From NCBI GenBank assembly GCA_027020105.1, contig JALUVW010000081.1, positions 1 through 8,623 on the forward strand: 8,623 nt of DNA, in the 5' to 3' direction. The position numbers and the translations under genes are program-made. The notes beneath the pieces are model-generated. The model was not told where the DNA came from, ran no database searches, and was given only the letters and a program-made list of their open reading frames with translations. Below, piece by piece: positions 1 to 6,719 of the stretch (position 1 is the stretch's first letter; every line of letters begins with the position of its first letter). This DNA is from Candidatus Falkowiibacteriota bacterium (GTDB taxonomy: Bacteria; Patescibacteriota; Patescibacteriia; Patescibacteriales; SZUA-104).

Positions 1-5
1 TCAAC

Positions 6-42
6 AAAAGCCGGTGGACGCTTTATCCTCGCCGGCTTTTTT
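6..42 (+). terminator. Rho-independent terminator-like hairpin, possibly bidirectional
   Basis: The arms AAAAGCCGG (6-14) and CCGGCTTTT (32-40) pair perfectly around a 17-base loop, and the plus strand continues into a run of T to position 42. The T tract is better on the plus strand, so this most likely ends a plus-strand gene lying left of the window. Read from the minus strand it lies about 30 bases beyond the ROK stop codon and could also stop that transcript, though its T tract there is only four bases and lies within the stem. Confidence 0.65.
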
Positions 43-44
43 CT

Positions 45-68
45 CGCGAAAACTCTCGCGCGTTTTTT
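45..68 (+). terminator. Short GC hairpin followed by T run
   Basis: CGCGA (45-49) and TCGCG (56-60) can pair around a 6-base loop and are followed by CG and six T (63-68). The stem is short. It may be a second, backup terminator for the plus-strand transcript that enters from the left, or a chance structure. Confidence 0.3.
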
Positions 69-72
69 AAAA

Positions 73-945
73 TTACGCGACCAATAGCGCCGCCCCGATA
101 GCGCCGGCTTCCGGCCCGAATTTTCCTTTCAATATTTTTATTTTTTTTGAATCAGGGTTCATAATATGCTCTTTCATTACTTTTTTCGCTTTGGGAATAA
201 ATAAATCGCTCGCTTCCGCCGCGCCGCCGCCTATGATGAAGGCTTCCGGGTCAATCAAATTTACCACATTGGCCAAAAATATTCCGAAAAGCTCTCCCAG
301 CTCGTCAAACACTTTTTCCGCCAAAACGTCGCCGCGGTAGGCCTCTTGGGCGGCTTTAAACAAATTATGTTGGGTCAGTTTTTGGTAGATTGTTTCAATG
401 TCGGCCCTTTCTTCCGCGCCCATATTCATAATAAATCTTCCGGGTTCGTTCGCGCCCGAGTGAGCTCCGTAATATATGTCGTTGTTTATCCACCACCCGC
501 CTCCGATACCCGTTCCGATCGTTATGCCGTATATGTTGCCGTATTTTTTGCCGGCGCCAAGCGCGCCTTCCGCCCGCGCGAAGCAGTTGGCGTCATTATC
601 CATTATGACCGGCACTCTTCTTTTTTCTTCCAACAAACTTGCCAATTTCACTTTGTTTAATATTTCCAAATTCGGAGAATTTTTCGCGATTATTTGCTTT
701 TTAAAATCAACCGCGCCCGCCACTCCGATGCCGATTCCTTTTATTTTCACTTTCGCCTCGCGCGCCGCGTCCATCAACGGATCCACCAGCGCCTCAAGCA
801 TAATCAGCAGGTGCTGGACGTTGTCCTTGGGCGTGGCCAAGGCGTAATCGGCCAAGACTTTTTCCCCGTCAAAAAGCACGGCGGACATTTTTGTGCCGCC
901 GATGTCAACACCTATTATGTATTGTTTTTTCCCCGCATGTCGCAT
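73..945 (-). CDS. ROK-family sugar kinase homologue (glucokinase-like), zinc motif lost
   Basis: ROK proteins are cytoplasmic ATP-dependent sugar kinases (glucose, fructose, N-acetylglucosamine or ManNAc) or sugar-sensing repressors. This one has 290 residues, the usual kinase length of about 300, and no N-terminal winged helix, so a kinase is favoured. The phosphate-1 loop is VDIGGTK (13-19), the catalytic Asp is expected at D118 within DNDAN, and the phosphate-2 loop is IGTGIGGG (143-150). A glycine-rich C-terminal adenosine-binding stretch IIGGGAAE (237-244) is also present. The usual ExGH followed by CxCGxxGCxE zinc site is missing: E167-P-G-R170 replaces the ExGH and no cysteine cluster follows. 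The chosen ATG has no Shine-Dalgarno; an ATA-rich stretch precedes it. It lies downstream of the glycoside hydrolase on the same strand, but a 147-base gap with a large palindrome separates them. Substrate cannot be told from sequence. Confidence 0.88.
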   Translation of the reverse strand: MRHAGKKQYIIGVDIGGTKMSAVLFDGEKVLADYALATPKDNVQHLLIMLEALVDPLMDAAREAKVKIKGIGIGVAGAVDFKKQIIAKNSPNLEILNKVKLASLLEEKRRVPVIMDNDANCFARAEGALGAGKKYGNIYGITIGTGIGGGWWINNDIYYGAHSGANEPGRFIMNMGAEERADIETIYQKLTQHNLFKAAQEAYRGDVLAEKVFDELGELFGIFLANVVNLIDPEAFIIGGGAAEASDLFIPKAKKVMKEHIMNPDSKKIKILKGKFGPEAGAIGAALLVA

Positions 946-954
946 ATAACATTA

Positions 955-1063
955 AAATTCTAAATTACAAATCCCAAATAAATTACAATTTTCAAAATCA
1001 AAAATCCAAAATGTTTTGAAAATTATAATTTTGAATTTATTTGGAATTTGTAATTTTGGATTT
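955..1063. repeat. Long AT-rich imperfect inverted repeat (about 109 bases)
   Basis: The left arm (955-997) matches the reverse complement of the right arm (1014-1063). The outer 30 bases match at 27 positions, and the inner 13 match at 12 after a 7-base gap in the left arm. The loop is 16 bases. The left arm also contains AAATTACAA twice with an 18-base period (962-970 and 980-988). It fills the gap between the ROK gene and the glycoside hydrolase. Similar CAAATTCCAAATAAATT-like palindromes are, from memory, frequent between genes in Patescibacteria; it may be a MITE-like element or a transcript-folding element. No ORF or target-site duplication is evident. Confidence 0.75.
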
Positions 1064-1092
1064 GATGCTTTATTTAACTAAAGTTCTATTCA

Positions 1093-2103
1093 TTAAAATA
1101 ATAATTTTGCCTCATTCCACATCTCCGAATTGCCATTCATTTCGCGTTCCCAGTACCAGTATTCCACTCCCCATAAATAAAATTCTTTAAATCCCGCTCG
1201 GCGGGCGAATTCCAAAATTTCCCTGAATTTTTTCAAGTTCATTGTTTTGTTTCTTTCTTCGCGGGTGGCGTACTGGTAGGGAGTTTTCGCCCATGGCTCA
1301 GCCTGCAGCTCAATTACCACCCATTGGTCCGGCTTGGCGAAAAGATTGGCTATGTTTTTTTTGAACCTGAAAAATCCGGGGCCAATGGGGTAATGAATAT
1401 ATCTTTTTAAATGTTCCGAATAAGTGTCGCGATACATTGTGGTGCCGAAAATGTCGGCTCGGCGCGCCGCCGGAATCCAGACGGAAAGCTCGCCCGAATC
1501 GGTAACGATAATGGGGCGCGAGTCCAGTTCGCGCGCCAAAGATATTTCCTTGTCCAAAAACTCAACATCCAGCTTGGGACAATCTCCAAAGTGGGACAAA
1601 AACGGCTCGTTTTCTATTTGCCACGCGCTTATTTGCTTTCTGTCTTTATACCTGTTTATCGTTTTGGCGATATAAGAGAGTATTTTTTGTTCTCTTTCTT
1701 GTTTTGTCAGCCGTTCCGCCCAATCCGGAAAATGGCATTCCGGCCATCTGGGCAACCGTCCTCCGATCGCCAAAATAACGCGCGCGCCCCTTTTTTCGGC
1801 TTGTTCAATTTGCCAATCCAGGTCATCCCAGGCGAATTCTCCGTTTTCCCGCTCAACCTCGTCCCAGTAAGCGGGCAGACGCAATTTTTTAACGTTCAGC
1901 TCGTCCAATGTCGCCGAATAAACTTTTTTCCAGTCCAATCCCAAACTCTCCGCTTGTTTTTTGGAAAAAGTTACCCCGTACTCCAATTCGTCTTTGTCGT
2001 AAATATGTCCGCGGCTTAGTAAAAACAGAGAAAACAAGAAGATGATTAAAAGTATAAGTATGTTTTTGGTTTTTTTTATTTTTTCAAACACTTTTTTATC
2101 CAA
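1093..2103 (-). CDS. Membrane-anchored clan GH-A (GH5/GH42-like) glycoside hydrolase
   Basis: The 336-residue protein has a lysine-rich N-terminus and one hydrophobic segment (about 14-30), giving an N-in anchor with the catalytic domain outside the membrane. The rest fits a retaining TIM-barrel hydrolase: LRLPAYWDEVE (75-85) early in the barrel, WQIENEP (161-167) with Asn165-Glu166 as the expected acid/base, VVIELQAEPW (262-271) at strand 7 with E265 or E269 as nucleophile candidates, and FYLWGVEYWYW (308-318) at strand 8. Substrate is unknown; a beta-linked glycan is likely. The start used is TTG at 2101-2103; a GTG four codons later is an alternative, and no ATG is available before the membrane helix. 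No clear Shine-Dalgarno is present. The start lies 40 bases after the pilin-like gene, so the two are probably co-transcribed. Confidence 0.8.
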   Translation of the reverse strand: MDKKVFEKIKKTKNILILLIIFLFSLFLLSRGHIYDKDELEYGVTFSKKQAESLGLDWKKVYSATLDELNVKKLRLPAYWDEVERENGEFAWDDLDWQIEQAEKRGARVILAIGGRLPRWPECHFPDWAERLTKQEREQKILSYIAKTINRYKDRKQISAWQIENEPFLSHFGDCPKLDVEFLDKEISLARELDSRPIIVTDSGELSVWIPAARRADIFGTTMYRDTYSEHLKRYIHYPIGPGFFRFKKNIANLFAKPDQWVVIELQAEPWAKTPYQYATREERNKTMNLKKFREILEFARRAGFKEFYLWGVEYWYWEREMNGNSEMWNEAKLLF

Positions 2104-2143
2104 AATATTCGGCGACGGTCCGCGACGCGCTCCCGCGCCCGCT

Positions 2144-2617
2144 TTATATCCCGGGGCAATACCAGATACCGGTTATGGCGCCAGAAGCTTTCAGTACGCA
2201 AGTTATCACGAACTCCGTCGCGCCCCACGCCATTAGAATTATGATAAGGCCGATTACGGCTCTGGAGATTTGCGATCTGGCTTCCTTGACGCTTTCTTCG
2301 TTGCCGCCGGCGGTCATCCATTTATACCCGGCCACAATCAAGAGAATTACGAAAATAATCCCCAGAGCGCCCAAAAAAACTTTAATAAGCGCGGCAACGA
2401 TAACCCGAATGTCTCTGTCGGGCTTGCTTCCGCTTTGCCCGAAAGCCTCTCCGATATCTCCGCCGCCCTCGCCCATTCCGACTTGGCTGTCCCACAAAGT
2501 TTGCGCGCTTGCTTCTTGGAGGGGCCGAATTAAAACCGATTGTATCGCGAAAGCAACGGCTAAAAGCAGCGCGAAGCTTAAAATTTTCTTTTGTATGGCT
2601 TTTTTGGCGGTTTGCAT
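2144..2617 (-). CDS. Pilin-like (TrbC/VirB2-type) small membrane protein
   Basis: The 157-residue protein begins with a typical signal peptide: a basic start (KKAIQKK), a hydrophobic core (about 12-30) and an ASA-Q cleavage-like site near residue 38. A glycine-rich linker (46-60) follows, then two membrane helices (about 72-97 and 118-140) separated by the short polar loop KWMTAGGNEESVKEAR (99-114). This architecture matches the TrbC/VirB2 pilin-like proteins common in Patescibacteria, where the GYKWM-AGGNEE loop is characteristic; their exact role (pilus subunit or channel component) is unproven. Two cysteines (C140, C154) flank the C-terminal segment. No other secretion-system genes are in the window. 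The ATG at 2615-2617 has no Shine-Dalgarno; a TATAAC -10-like element lies 9 bases upstream. Confidence 0.75.
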   Translation of the reverse strand: MQTAKKAIQKKILSFALLLAVAFAIQSVLIRPLQEASAQTLWDSQVGMGEGGGDIGEAFGQSGSKPDRDIRVIVAALIKVFLGALGIIFVILLIVAGYKWMTAGGNEESVKEARSQISRAVIGLIIILMAWGATEFVITCVLKASGAITGIWYCPGI

Positions 2618-2741
2618 ATAATTTGTGTTATAATTATTATTAGATGGCGGATAACAGACGGCGTCAACTCGGTTTTCACTCTTCGCTGTCTGTTATTTGT
2701 TGTCTATATATTATACCTAAAATCACTTTAAAACGCAATTT
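2618..2741. promoter_or_regulatory. Divergent control region with 13-bp-arm inverted repeat
   Basis: This gap separates the divergent pilin-like and flippase genes. The arms ATAACAGACGGCG (2651-2663) and CGCTGTCTGTTAT (2684-2696) are inverted copies with one difference (a G-U pair in RNA) around a 20-base loop. -10-like sequences flank the repeat: TATAAC on the minus strand (2627-2632) for the pilin-like gene and TATTAT on the plus strand (2709-2714) for the flippase. Neither has a good -35 box. The repeat lies between the two putative starts, which suits a shared operator better than an RNA hairpin, but the promoter calls are weak. Confidence 0.5.
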
Positions 2742-4166
2742 ATGAAATTATCCGCCAAAGTCGCGTACAATACGATTATTCAGGTGGCGAGCAAATTCAT
2801 AGCCACCGGCTTGGGGTTGGCGGCCGTTGCCGTGATGACCAGGTATTTGGGAGCGGCCGGATTCGGGCAATACACGACCATTATTACTTTTTTATCCTTT
2901 TTCGCCATAATGGCCGATATGGGCTTAACTTTGGTAACCGCGCAGATGATTAGCCGCCCGGGCGTTAATCAGGATAAAATCGTCGGCAACATATTCAGTT
3001 TGCGATTGGTTTCCGCCGTTATGTTTTTGGGATTGGCCCCTTTGACGGTTTTTTTCTTTCCGTACGACCCGATTATAAAAATAGGCGTAGCCGTTGCCGC
3101 GCTTTCTTTTTTCTTTATCGCCCTAAACCAAGTATTTGTGGGAGTGTTTCAAAAAAACCTCCGTATGGACAAGGTTTCCATCGCCGAGGTGGCGGGAAGA
3201 ACGGTCTTGCTTGCCGGCGTTATCGCCGCGGTCCGCTTAGACTACGGGCTTATAGGCATTATGGCGGTTACCGTAATCGCCAGTATGGTTAATTTTTTAC
3301 TGCTTTATTCGTTTTCCGTAAAGTTGGTTCGCGTTAAACTCAGCTTTAACAAAGGCGTCTGGAAGGAAATTGCGCAAAAATCATGGCCGTTGGCATTGAC
3401 GATCGCCCTTAATTTGGTTTATTTAAAAACAGATACTTTGATTTTGTCTTTAATCAGGCCGCAGGAGGAAGTCGGTATTTACGGCGCGGCTTATAAAGTC
3501 ATTGACGTGCTTATCACCGTTCCTTTTATGTTCGCCGGCCTTATTTTGCCGATTATCGCGGCGGAATGGGCGAAAAAAAATATTGAAAGCTTTAAAAACA
3601 TAATGCAAAAATCATTTGACGCCATGGCCATTGTCGCCCTGCCTCTCGTAATCGGCGCCCAATTTACCGCCAAGCCGATTATGGTTTTTGTCGCCGGACA
3701 AAATTTCGGCGCGTCAGGGCCGGTTCTTCAGGTTTTAATAATAGCCGCCGGCATTATTTTTTTGGGTTCCGCGTTCACGCACGGGATTATCGCCGTCAAC
3801 AAACAGAAAAAAATAATCGGCGCCTACCTTTTTGTCGGAGTTACCGCCGTAGCCGGATATTTGGTTTTTATCCCGAAGTATTCTTATTTCGGCGCCGCCT
3901 GGGTGACGATTTACAGCGAACTGGCCGTTGTTTCGGCGTCCGTTTATCTTATTTGGAAATACACGAAATTCCTGCCCAATTTAAAAATATTTTTTAAATC
4001 ATTGTTGGCGTCGGCCGTTATGGGAGTTTGGCTTTATTCGGCGCAAGCCGATCGTCAAGCGAATTTGTTTCTGGTTTTAGCCGAAGCGACAATTATTTAT
4101 TTCGGGATGCTATACGCGGTTAAAGGAATTTCCAAGCGGGACTTGATGGATTTAATGAATAAGTAG
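2742..4166 (+). CDS. Wzx/PST-type polysaccharide flippase (MOP superfamily)
   Basis: Flippases of this family move lipid-linked oligosaccharides across the inner membrane for surface polysaccharide assembly. The 474-residue protein is hydrophobic throughout with about 12-14 membrane helices, the usual size. Family signs are the N-terminal AYNTIIQVASKF (8-19) leading to TRYLGAAGFGQY (33-44), the central KTDTLILSL (229-237) and EEVGIYGAAYKV (242-253) that begin the second half, and FTHGIIAVNKQKK (345-357) before a late helix pair. The ATG at 2742 has no Shine-Dalgarno. It ends with TAG only 12 bases from the stop of the convergent methyltransferase, with no terminator between them, so its transcript may run antisense into that gene. 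Together with the glycosyltransferase at the right edge it points to envelope glycan synthesis. Confidence 0.88.
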   Translation: MKLSAKVAYNTIIQVASKFIATGLGLAAVAVMTRYLGAAGFGQYTTIITFLSFFAIMADMGLTLVTAQMISRPGVNQDKIVGNIFSLRLVSAVMFLGLAPLTVFFFPYDPIIKIGVAVAALSFFFIALNQVFVGVFQKNLRMDKVSIAEVAGRTVLLAGVIAAVRLDYGLIGIMAVTVIASMVNFLLLYSFSVKLVRVKLSFNKGVWKEIAQKSWPLALTIALNLVYLKTDTLILSLIRPQEEVGIYGAAYKVIDVLITVPFMFAGLILPIIAAEWAKKNIESFKNIMQKSFDAMAIVALPLVIGAQFTAKPIMVFVAGQNFGASGPVLQVLIIAAGIIFLGSAFTHGIIAVNKQKKIIGAYLFVGVTAVAGYLVFIPKYSYFGAAWVTIYSELAVVSASVYLIWKYTKFLPNLKIFFKSLLASAVMGVWLYSAQADRQANLFLVLAEATIIYFGMLYAVKGISKRDLMDLMNK

Positions 4167-4178
4167 TAATTGCCGGCG

Positions 4179-5291
4179 TTATTTTTTAGCGCTAAAACTT
4201 ATTTTTGGGAATCCGTCTTTAGTTTCCCATTTGTCGACCTTAATATCCTTAAATCCGGCGTCTTCAAGATATTTTTTCATTTCATCCTCGGTCGGAATAT
4301 ATCCTACGAAAACGGACTCTCCGCCGGGATAATCAATATAAACCCCGTCTTTTTTGTATTCGCCTTTTTCCCGATCGGGCAAGTCCAAGGCGATAACGCC
4401 GCCTTCTTTCAATATTCTGAAGGCTTCCGATAAAACTTGTTTTTTGCTTTTATCTCCAAGGATATCGCAAAACACGTGCCAATTATAAATTACCGCGTCA
4501 AACCGCCCGTCTTTTATCGGAAGTTTTCTTAGATCTGCCTCCATCGCCTCAACTCGGCCCGTTTTGTTTTTCATTTCTTCAAGCAGTTCACGGGAAGAAT
4601 CCGCGTTGGTTATCTCATATCCGTTTTCGGCGAGCGGTATGGCTATTCTTCCGTTGCCGCCTCCGGCATCCAAAACTTTCTTGATATTATTTTTTTGAAA
4701 AATATTTTCCAAAATTTTCAGCTCTTTCTCCGTGTCCGCCGTTATTTCCGACCGCGAATCAATTTTGTTTTTGTACTCGCCGTAAAAAGAAATTTTATTT
4801 TTTTGCCACTTGTCCCCATATCGGTCTTCTATGTATCCCAGAAGTTCCGGCACCGACTTGAATCGCGAGGCCAATTTTTCCATATGGATAAGCGGCGGCA
4901 CCTCAATAACATCGTCAAATTTTTTCAAATACTCAAAGTCCTTTTCATTTTTATCGCTTTTCATAACAAAAAATATCGGCTGTTTTTTAATCTCCTTGTT
5001 ATTTCTGATTTTTGTAATTTCAGATGTCAGATTTTTATCCAAATGATCCGGAGTTGCCACAAAAATAATGTCAAAATTTTCTTTTTCCAATTCGCGCGAT
5101 ATTTGGCTTAACTCGTTAACGGAAGCCGCTTTTGTCGGAAAATTATCGTCTTCATTGAGGTGGAAACCAAACATTCGCGAATAATCCTGATTTTCGGAAT
5201 CGTCAAAAACAAGAACATTCAACTTTTCGCTTTTTTGCCGCTCTTTTCGTTCTGTTTGACTATTTAGTTTTTTTTCAAAAAATTTAAACAT
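4179..5291 (-). CDS. SAM-dependent methyltransferase with N-terminal degenerate receiver-like domain
   Basis: The 370-residue protein has two parts. Residues 24-145 look like a CheY-type receiver fold: strand LNVLVFDDSEN (24-34) with the acidic pair D30/D31, strand FDIIFVATPD (73-82), strand PIFFVMKS (105-112), and DDVIEVPP (126-133) where active receivers have a Lys-Pro. The usual phospho-acceptor position falls on A79 and the Lys is replaced, so it should not be phosphorylated. Residues 180-360 are a class I Rossmann methyltransferase: motif I VLDAGGGNGRIA (206-217), acidic motif II NAD231SS, motif III-like EADLRKLP (251-258), then FDAVIYNWHVF (264-274) and LKEGGVIALD (294-303). The methyl acceptor is unknown. 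Its ATG lies inside the end of the AbiEii-like gene (8-base overlap), which suggests translational coupling. Basic N-terminal residues (1-24) are low complexity. Confidence 0.8.
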   Translation of the reverse strand: MFKFFEKKLNSQTERKERQKSEKLNVLVFDDSENQDYSRMFGFHLNEDDNFPTKAASVNELSQISRELEKENFDIIFVATPDHLDKNLTSEITKIRNNKEIKKQPIFFVMKSDKNEKDFEYLKKFDDVIEVPPLIHMEKLASRFKSVPELLGYIEDRYGDKWQKNKISFYGEYKNKIDSRSEITADTEKELKILENIFQKNNIKKVLDAGGGNGRIAIPLAENGYEITNADSSRELLEEMKNKTGRVEAMEADLRKLPIKDGRFDAVIYNWHVFCDILGDKSKKQVLSEAFRILKEGGVIALDLPDREKGEYKKDGVYIDYPGGESVFVGYIPTEDEMKKYLEDAGFKDIKVDKWETKDGFPKISFSAKK

Positions 5292-6048
5292 AGAATTTTG
5301 TTTTGGATTTTTTTGTCAGTCGGTTTATTTCGTCTTTTAGAAACATCAATGTTTCCCGTTTTAAAATTTTTCTTACTTTTTGGAATTCCGCCGGGGCAAG
5401 CAGAGTGTTCAGGTCTTGGTTGACAGTTGTTTCCGTAATATATTTTTCCGTAAAGTCGGATAACTCTTTGAAAAATTTTAATATGGAGACCCCTCTTCTT
5501 TCTTCAATAACTTTTTCATTATAGCGAAATCCCCGCAGAAAAAAATGGTGGATGTCGTAAAGGTCGCGTCCGGCGATTGATTTGTTTTTCTCCCAGCGGT
5601 CAATGAGCGCGACCAATTTATTGGCGAACATCGTTTCAACGGTCTGGCAGTTAATAATCCTGTCTATGCCCGCGAATTCTTTCGGCTCATACGCGTTTGA
5701 CTTCGGCGGAGGAAAGGTAATATCTATCTTGATTGTATTCCTCCCGTTTTTTTCAGTCGGATATTTGAGAAAATACTGCGGAACCTTTCGGCTTTTGTCT
5801 TTTATTTTTAATCCCAGCTTTTTGAAGATTTTTTCCAGATTTTTTTCAGTTTCCGGAATTTCATTCGGCTTCCCAGTAAAATCAAAATCAAGATCCACCG
5901 AAAAGCGATTCAAGTAGCCGAGCATGGCCGCGCATGTGCCTCCCTTGAAATACAAAACATTGGCAAGAAACGAATTATCGTAAATTTCAGAAAGCAGGCG
6001 ATATAGCCATGCTTTATGGACAGCGTCTTTTGGACTTGGAATAATCAT
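5284..6048 (-). CDS. AbiEii-like nucleotidyltransferase toxin
   Basis: AbiEii/MenT-family proteins are nucleotidyltransferases that act as toxins in two-gene AbiE modules; characterised MenT members add nucleotides to tRNA ends. This 254-residue protein carries the family motifs in order: YFKGGTCAAM (33-42) with the Gly-Gly-Thr turn, FSVDLDFD (49-56) with the metal-binding pair D52 and D54, IKIDITFP (106-113) with the third acid D109, and the C-terminal-domain motif KLVALIDRW (144-152) then GRDLYDIHHF (160-169). All catalytic acids seem intact, so it should be active. It starts 4 bases after the AbiEi-like stop, with no Shine-Dalgarno, and its last codons overlap the methyltransferase start. 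The length is somewhat short for the family (about 250-300). The target is not predictable from this sequence. Confidence 0.85.
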   Translation of the reverse strand: MIIPSPKDAVHKAWLYRLLSEIYDNSFLANVLYFKGGTCAAMLGYLNRFSVDLDFDFTGKPNEIPETEKNLEKIFKKLGLKIKDKSRKVPQYFLKYPTEKNGRNTIKIDITFPPPKSNAYEPKEFAGIDRIINCQTVETMFANKLVALIDRWEKNKSIAGRDLYDIHHFFLRGFRYNEKVIEERRGVSILKFFKELSDFTEKYITETTVNQDLNTLLAPAEFQKVRKILKRETLMFLKDEINRLTKKSKTKFYV

Positions 6049-6052
6049 AAAA

Positions 6053-6661
6053 TTATTTTTTTGGTGGCAGGTTTTTTTGCGTCAGCGGATAGCCGACTGA
6101 TTTTTGAATTTGCCTGACTTTCCGCCAATCAATCAGCCGCTCCGCGTCAAAATGCGCTTTTGGGTTAAAATACAGCAGGTCCGCCACGGCTCTTTCAACG
6201 GACGCTTTTCTGATGCCGTTCTTTTCCGTTATTCCCGCTTCGTTATAGAGAAATTTATCAGCTAATTTTCTGGAATGGAAATTGTAATTTCCAATGGAAA
6301 ATTTTCTGGAAACAGAGCTTACAAGAGTAATTTGTTCAATTATTTGCTGAATTATTCCGCCTTCCGCCAAAACGGTTTCCGCGCTCACATAGCAATATCT
6401 ATGCAACGCCTTAATTCCCAGCAGCAGAGGATCCAGTTCCTCCACCGGCTTTAAGGAATACATCCCGCGGTAAATCCTGGTCAACAGCCCTTTTTCCGCG
6501 TATCTTTTTAAAGTAACGTGCAAATTATGGGTGTTTTTTATTTGCCATAAATTAGCCAAATCGCCGGTATGAAAAATCAAAATGCCCAATTTTGCCAATT
6601 GGGAAAATCTGCTCAAATAGAGCCCTCTCGTTGGTTTATTGTTATTTTTTACTATACTCAT
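6053..6661 (-). CDS. AbiEi-like winged-helix antitoxin and autorepressor
   Basis: The 202-residue protein has an N-terminal winged-helix region (about 17-70) ending in YRGMYSL (64-70), the typical end of the wing in AbiEi antitoxins. The C-terminal part carries YVSAETVLAEGGI (91-103) and ASVERAVADLLYF (153-165), which match conserved positions of the family's C-terminal domain. AbiEi proteins are known to repress their own promoter by binding inverted repeats; such a repeat lies directly over this start codon. The ATG at 6659-6661 is placed at the predicted transcription start, so the message would be leaderless. An internal TTG at 6614-6616, preceded by an AGAGGG with 6-base spacing, is a weaker alternative start and would still keep the DNA-binding domain. 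It is followed after 4 bases by the AbiEii-like toxin gene. Confidence 0.82.
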   Translation of the reverse strand: MSIVKNNNKPTRGLYLSRFSQLAKLGILIFHTGDLANLWQIKNTHNLHVTLKRYAEKGLLTRIYRGMYSLKPVEELDPLLLGIKALHRYCYVSAETVLAEGGIIQQIIEQITLVSSVSRKFSIGNYNFHSRKLADKFLYNEAGITEKNGIRKASVERAVADLLYFNPKAHFDAERLIDWRKVRQIQKSVGYPLTQKNLPPKK

Positions 6662-6696
6662 AAGTATAGTATAACAAAACTAAAAACAGAAGTCAA
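6651..6696 (-). promoter_or_regulatory. Leaderless sigma70-type promoter with overlapping palindromic operator
   Basis: On the minus strand TTGACT (6691-6696) and TATACT (6668-6673) are separated by exactly 17 bases. Six bases separate the -10 box from the ATG of the AbiEi-like gene (6661), so the expected start of transcription is the A of that ATG. A perfect inverted repeat with arms ACTATACT and AGTATAGT and a 4-base spacer (6651-6670) covers the 3' half of the -10 box, the start site and the first codons. A repressor bound there would block RNA polymerase. A second TATACT lies at 6663-6668 but has poor spacing. Confidence 0.8.
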
Positions 6697-6719
6697 TCCT
6701 GATTTTTTATCGCTATTTT

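Noticed and set aside
1411..2019. 202-codon plus-strand ORF
   Set aside because: It is the antisense shadow of the glycoside hydrolase, whose catalytic motifs are clear; the composition of the shadow protein is not natural.
2076..2321. 81-codon minus-strand ORF bridging the pilin-like and hydrolase genes
   Set aside because: It is very Arg-rich and overlaps the end of the pilin-like gene in another frame; its start has no support.
4184..4197. Perfect palindrome TTTTAGCGCTAAAA
   Set aside because: It has no loop and lies in the last codons of the methyltransferase; it is a poor hairpin and probably chance.
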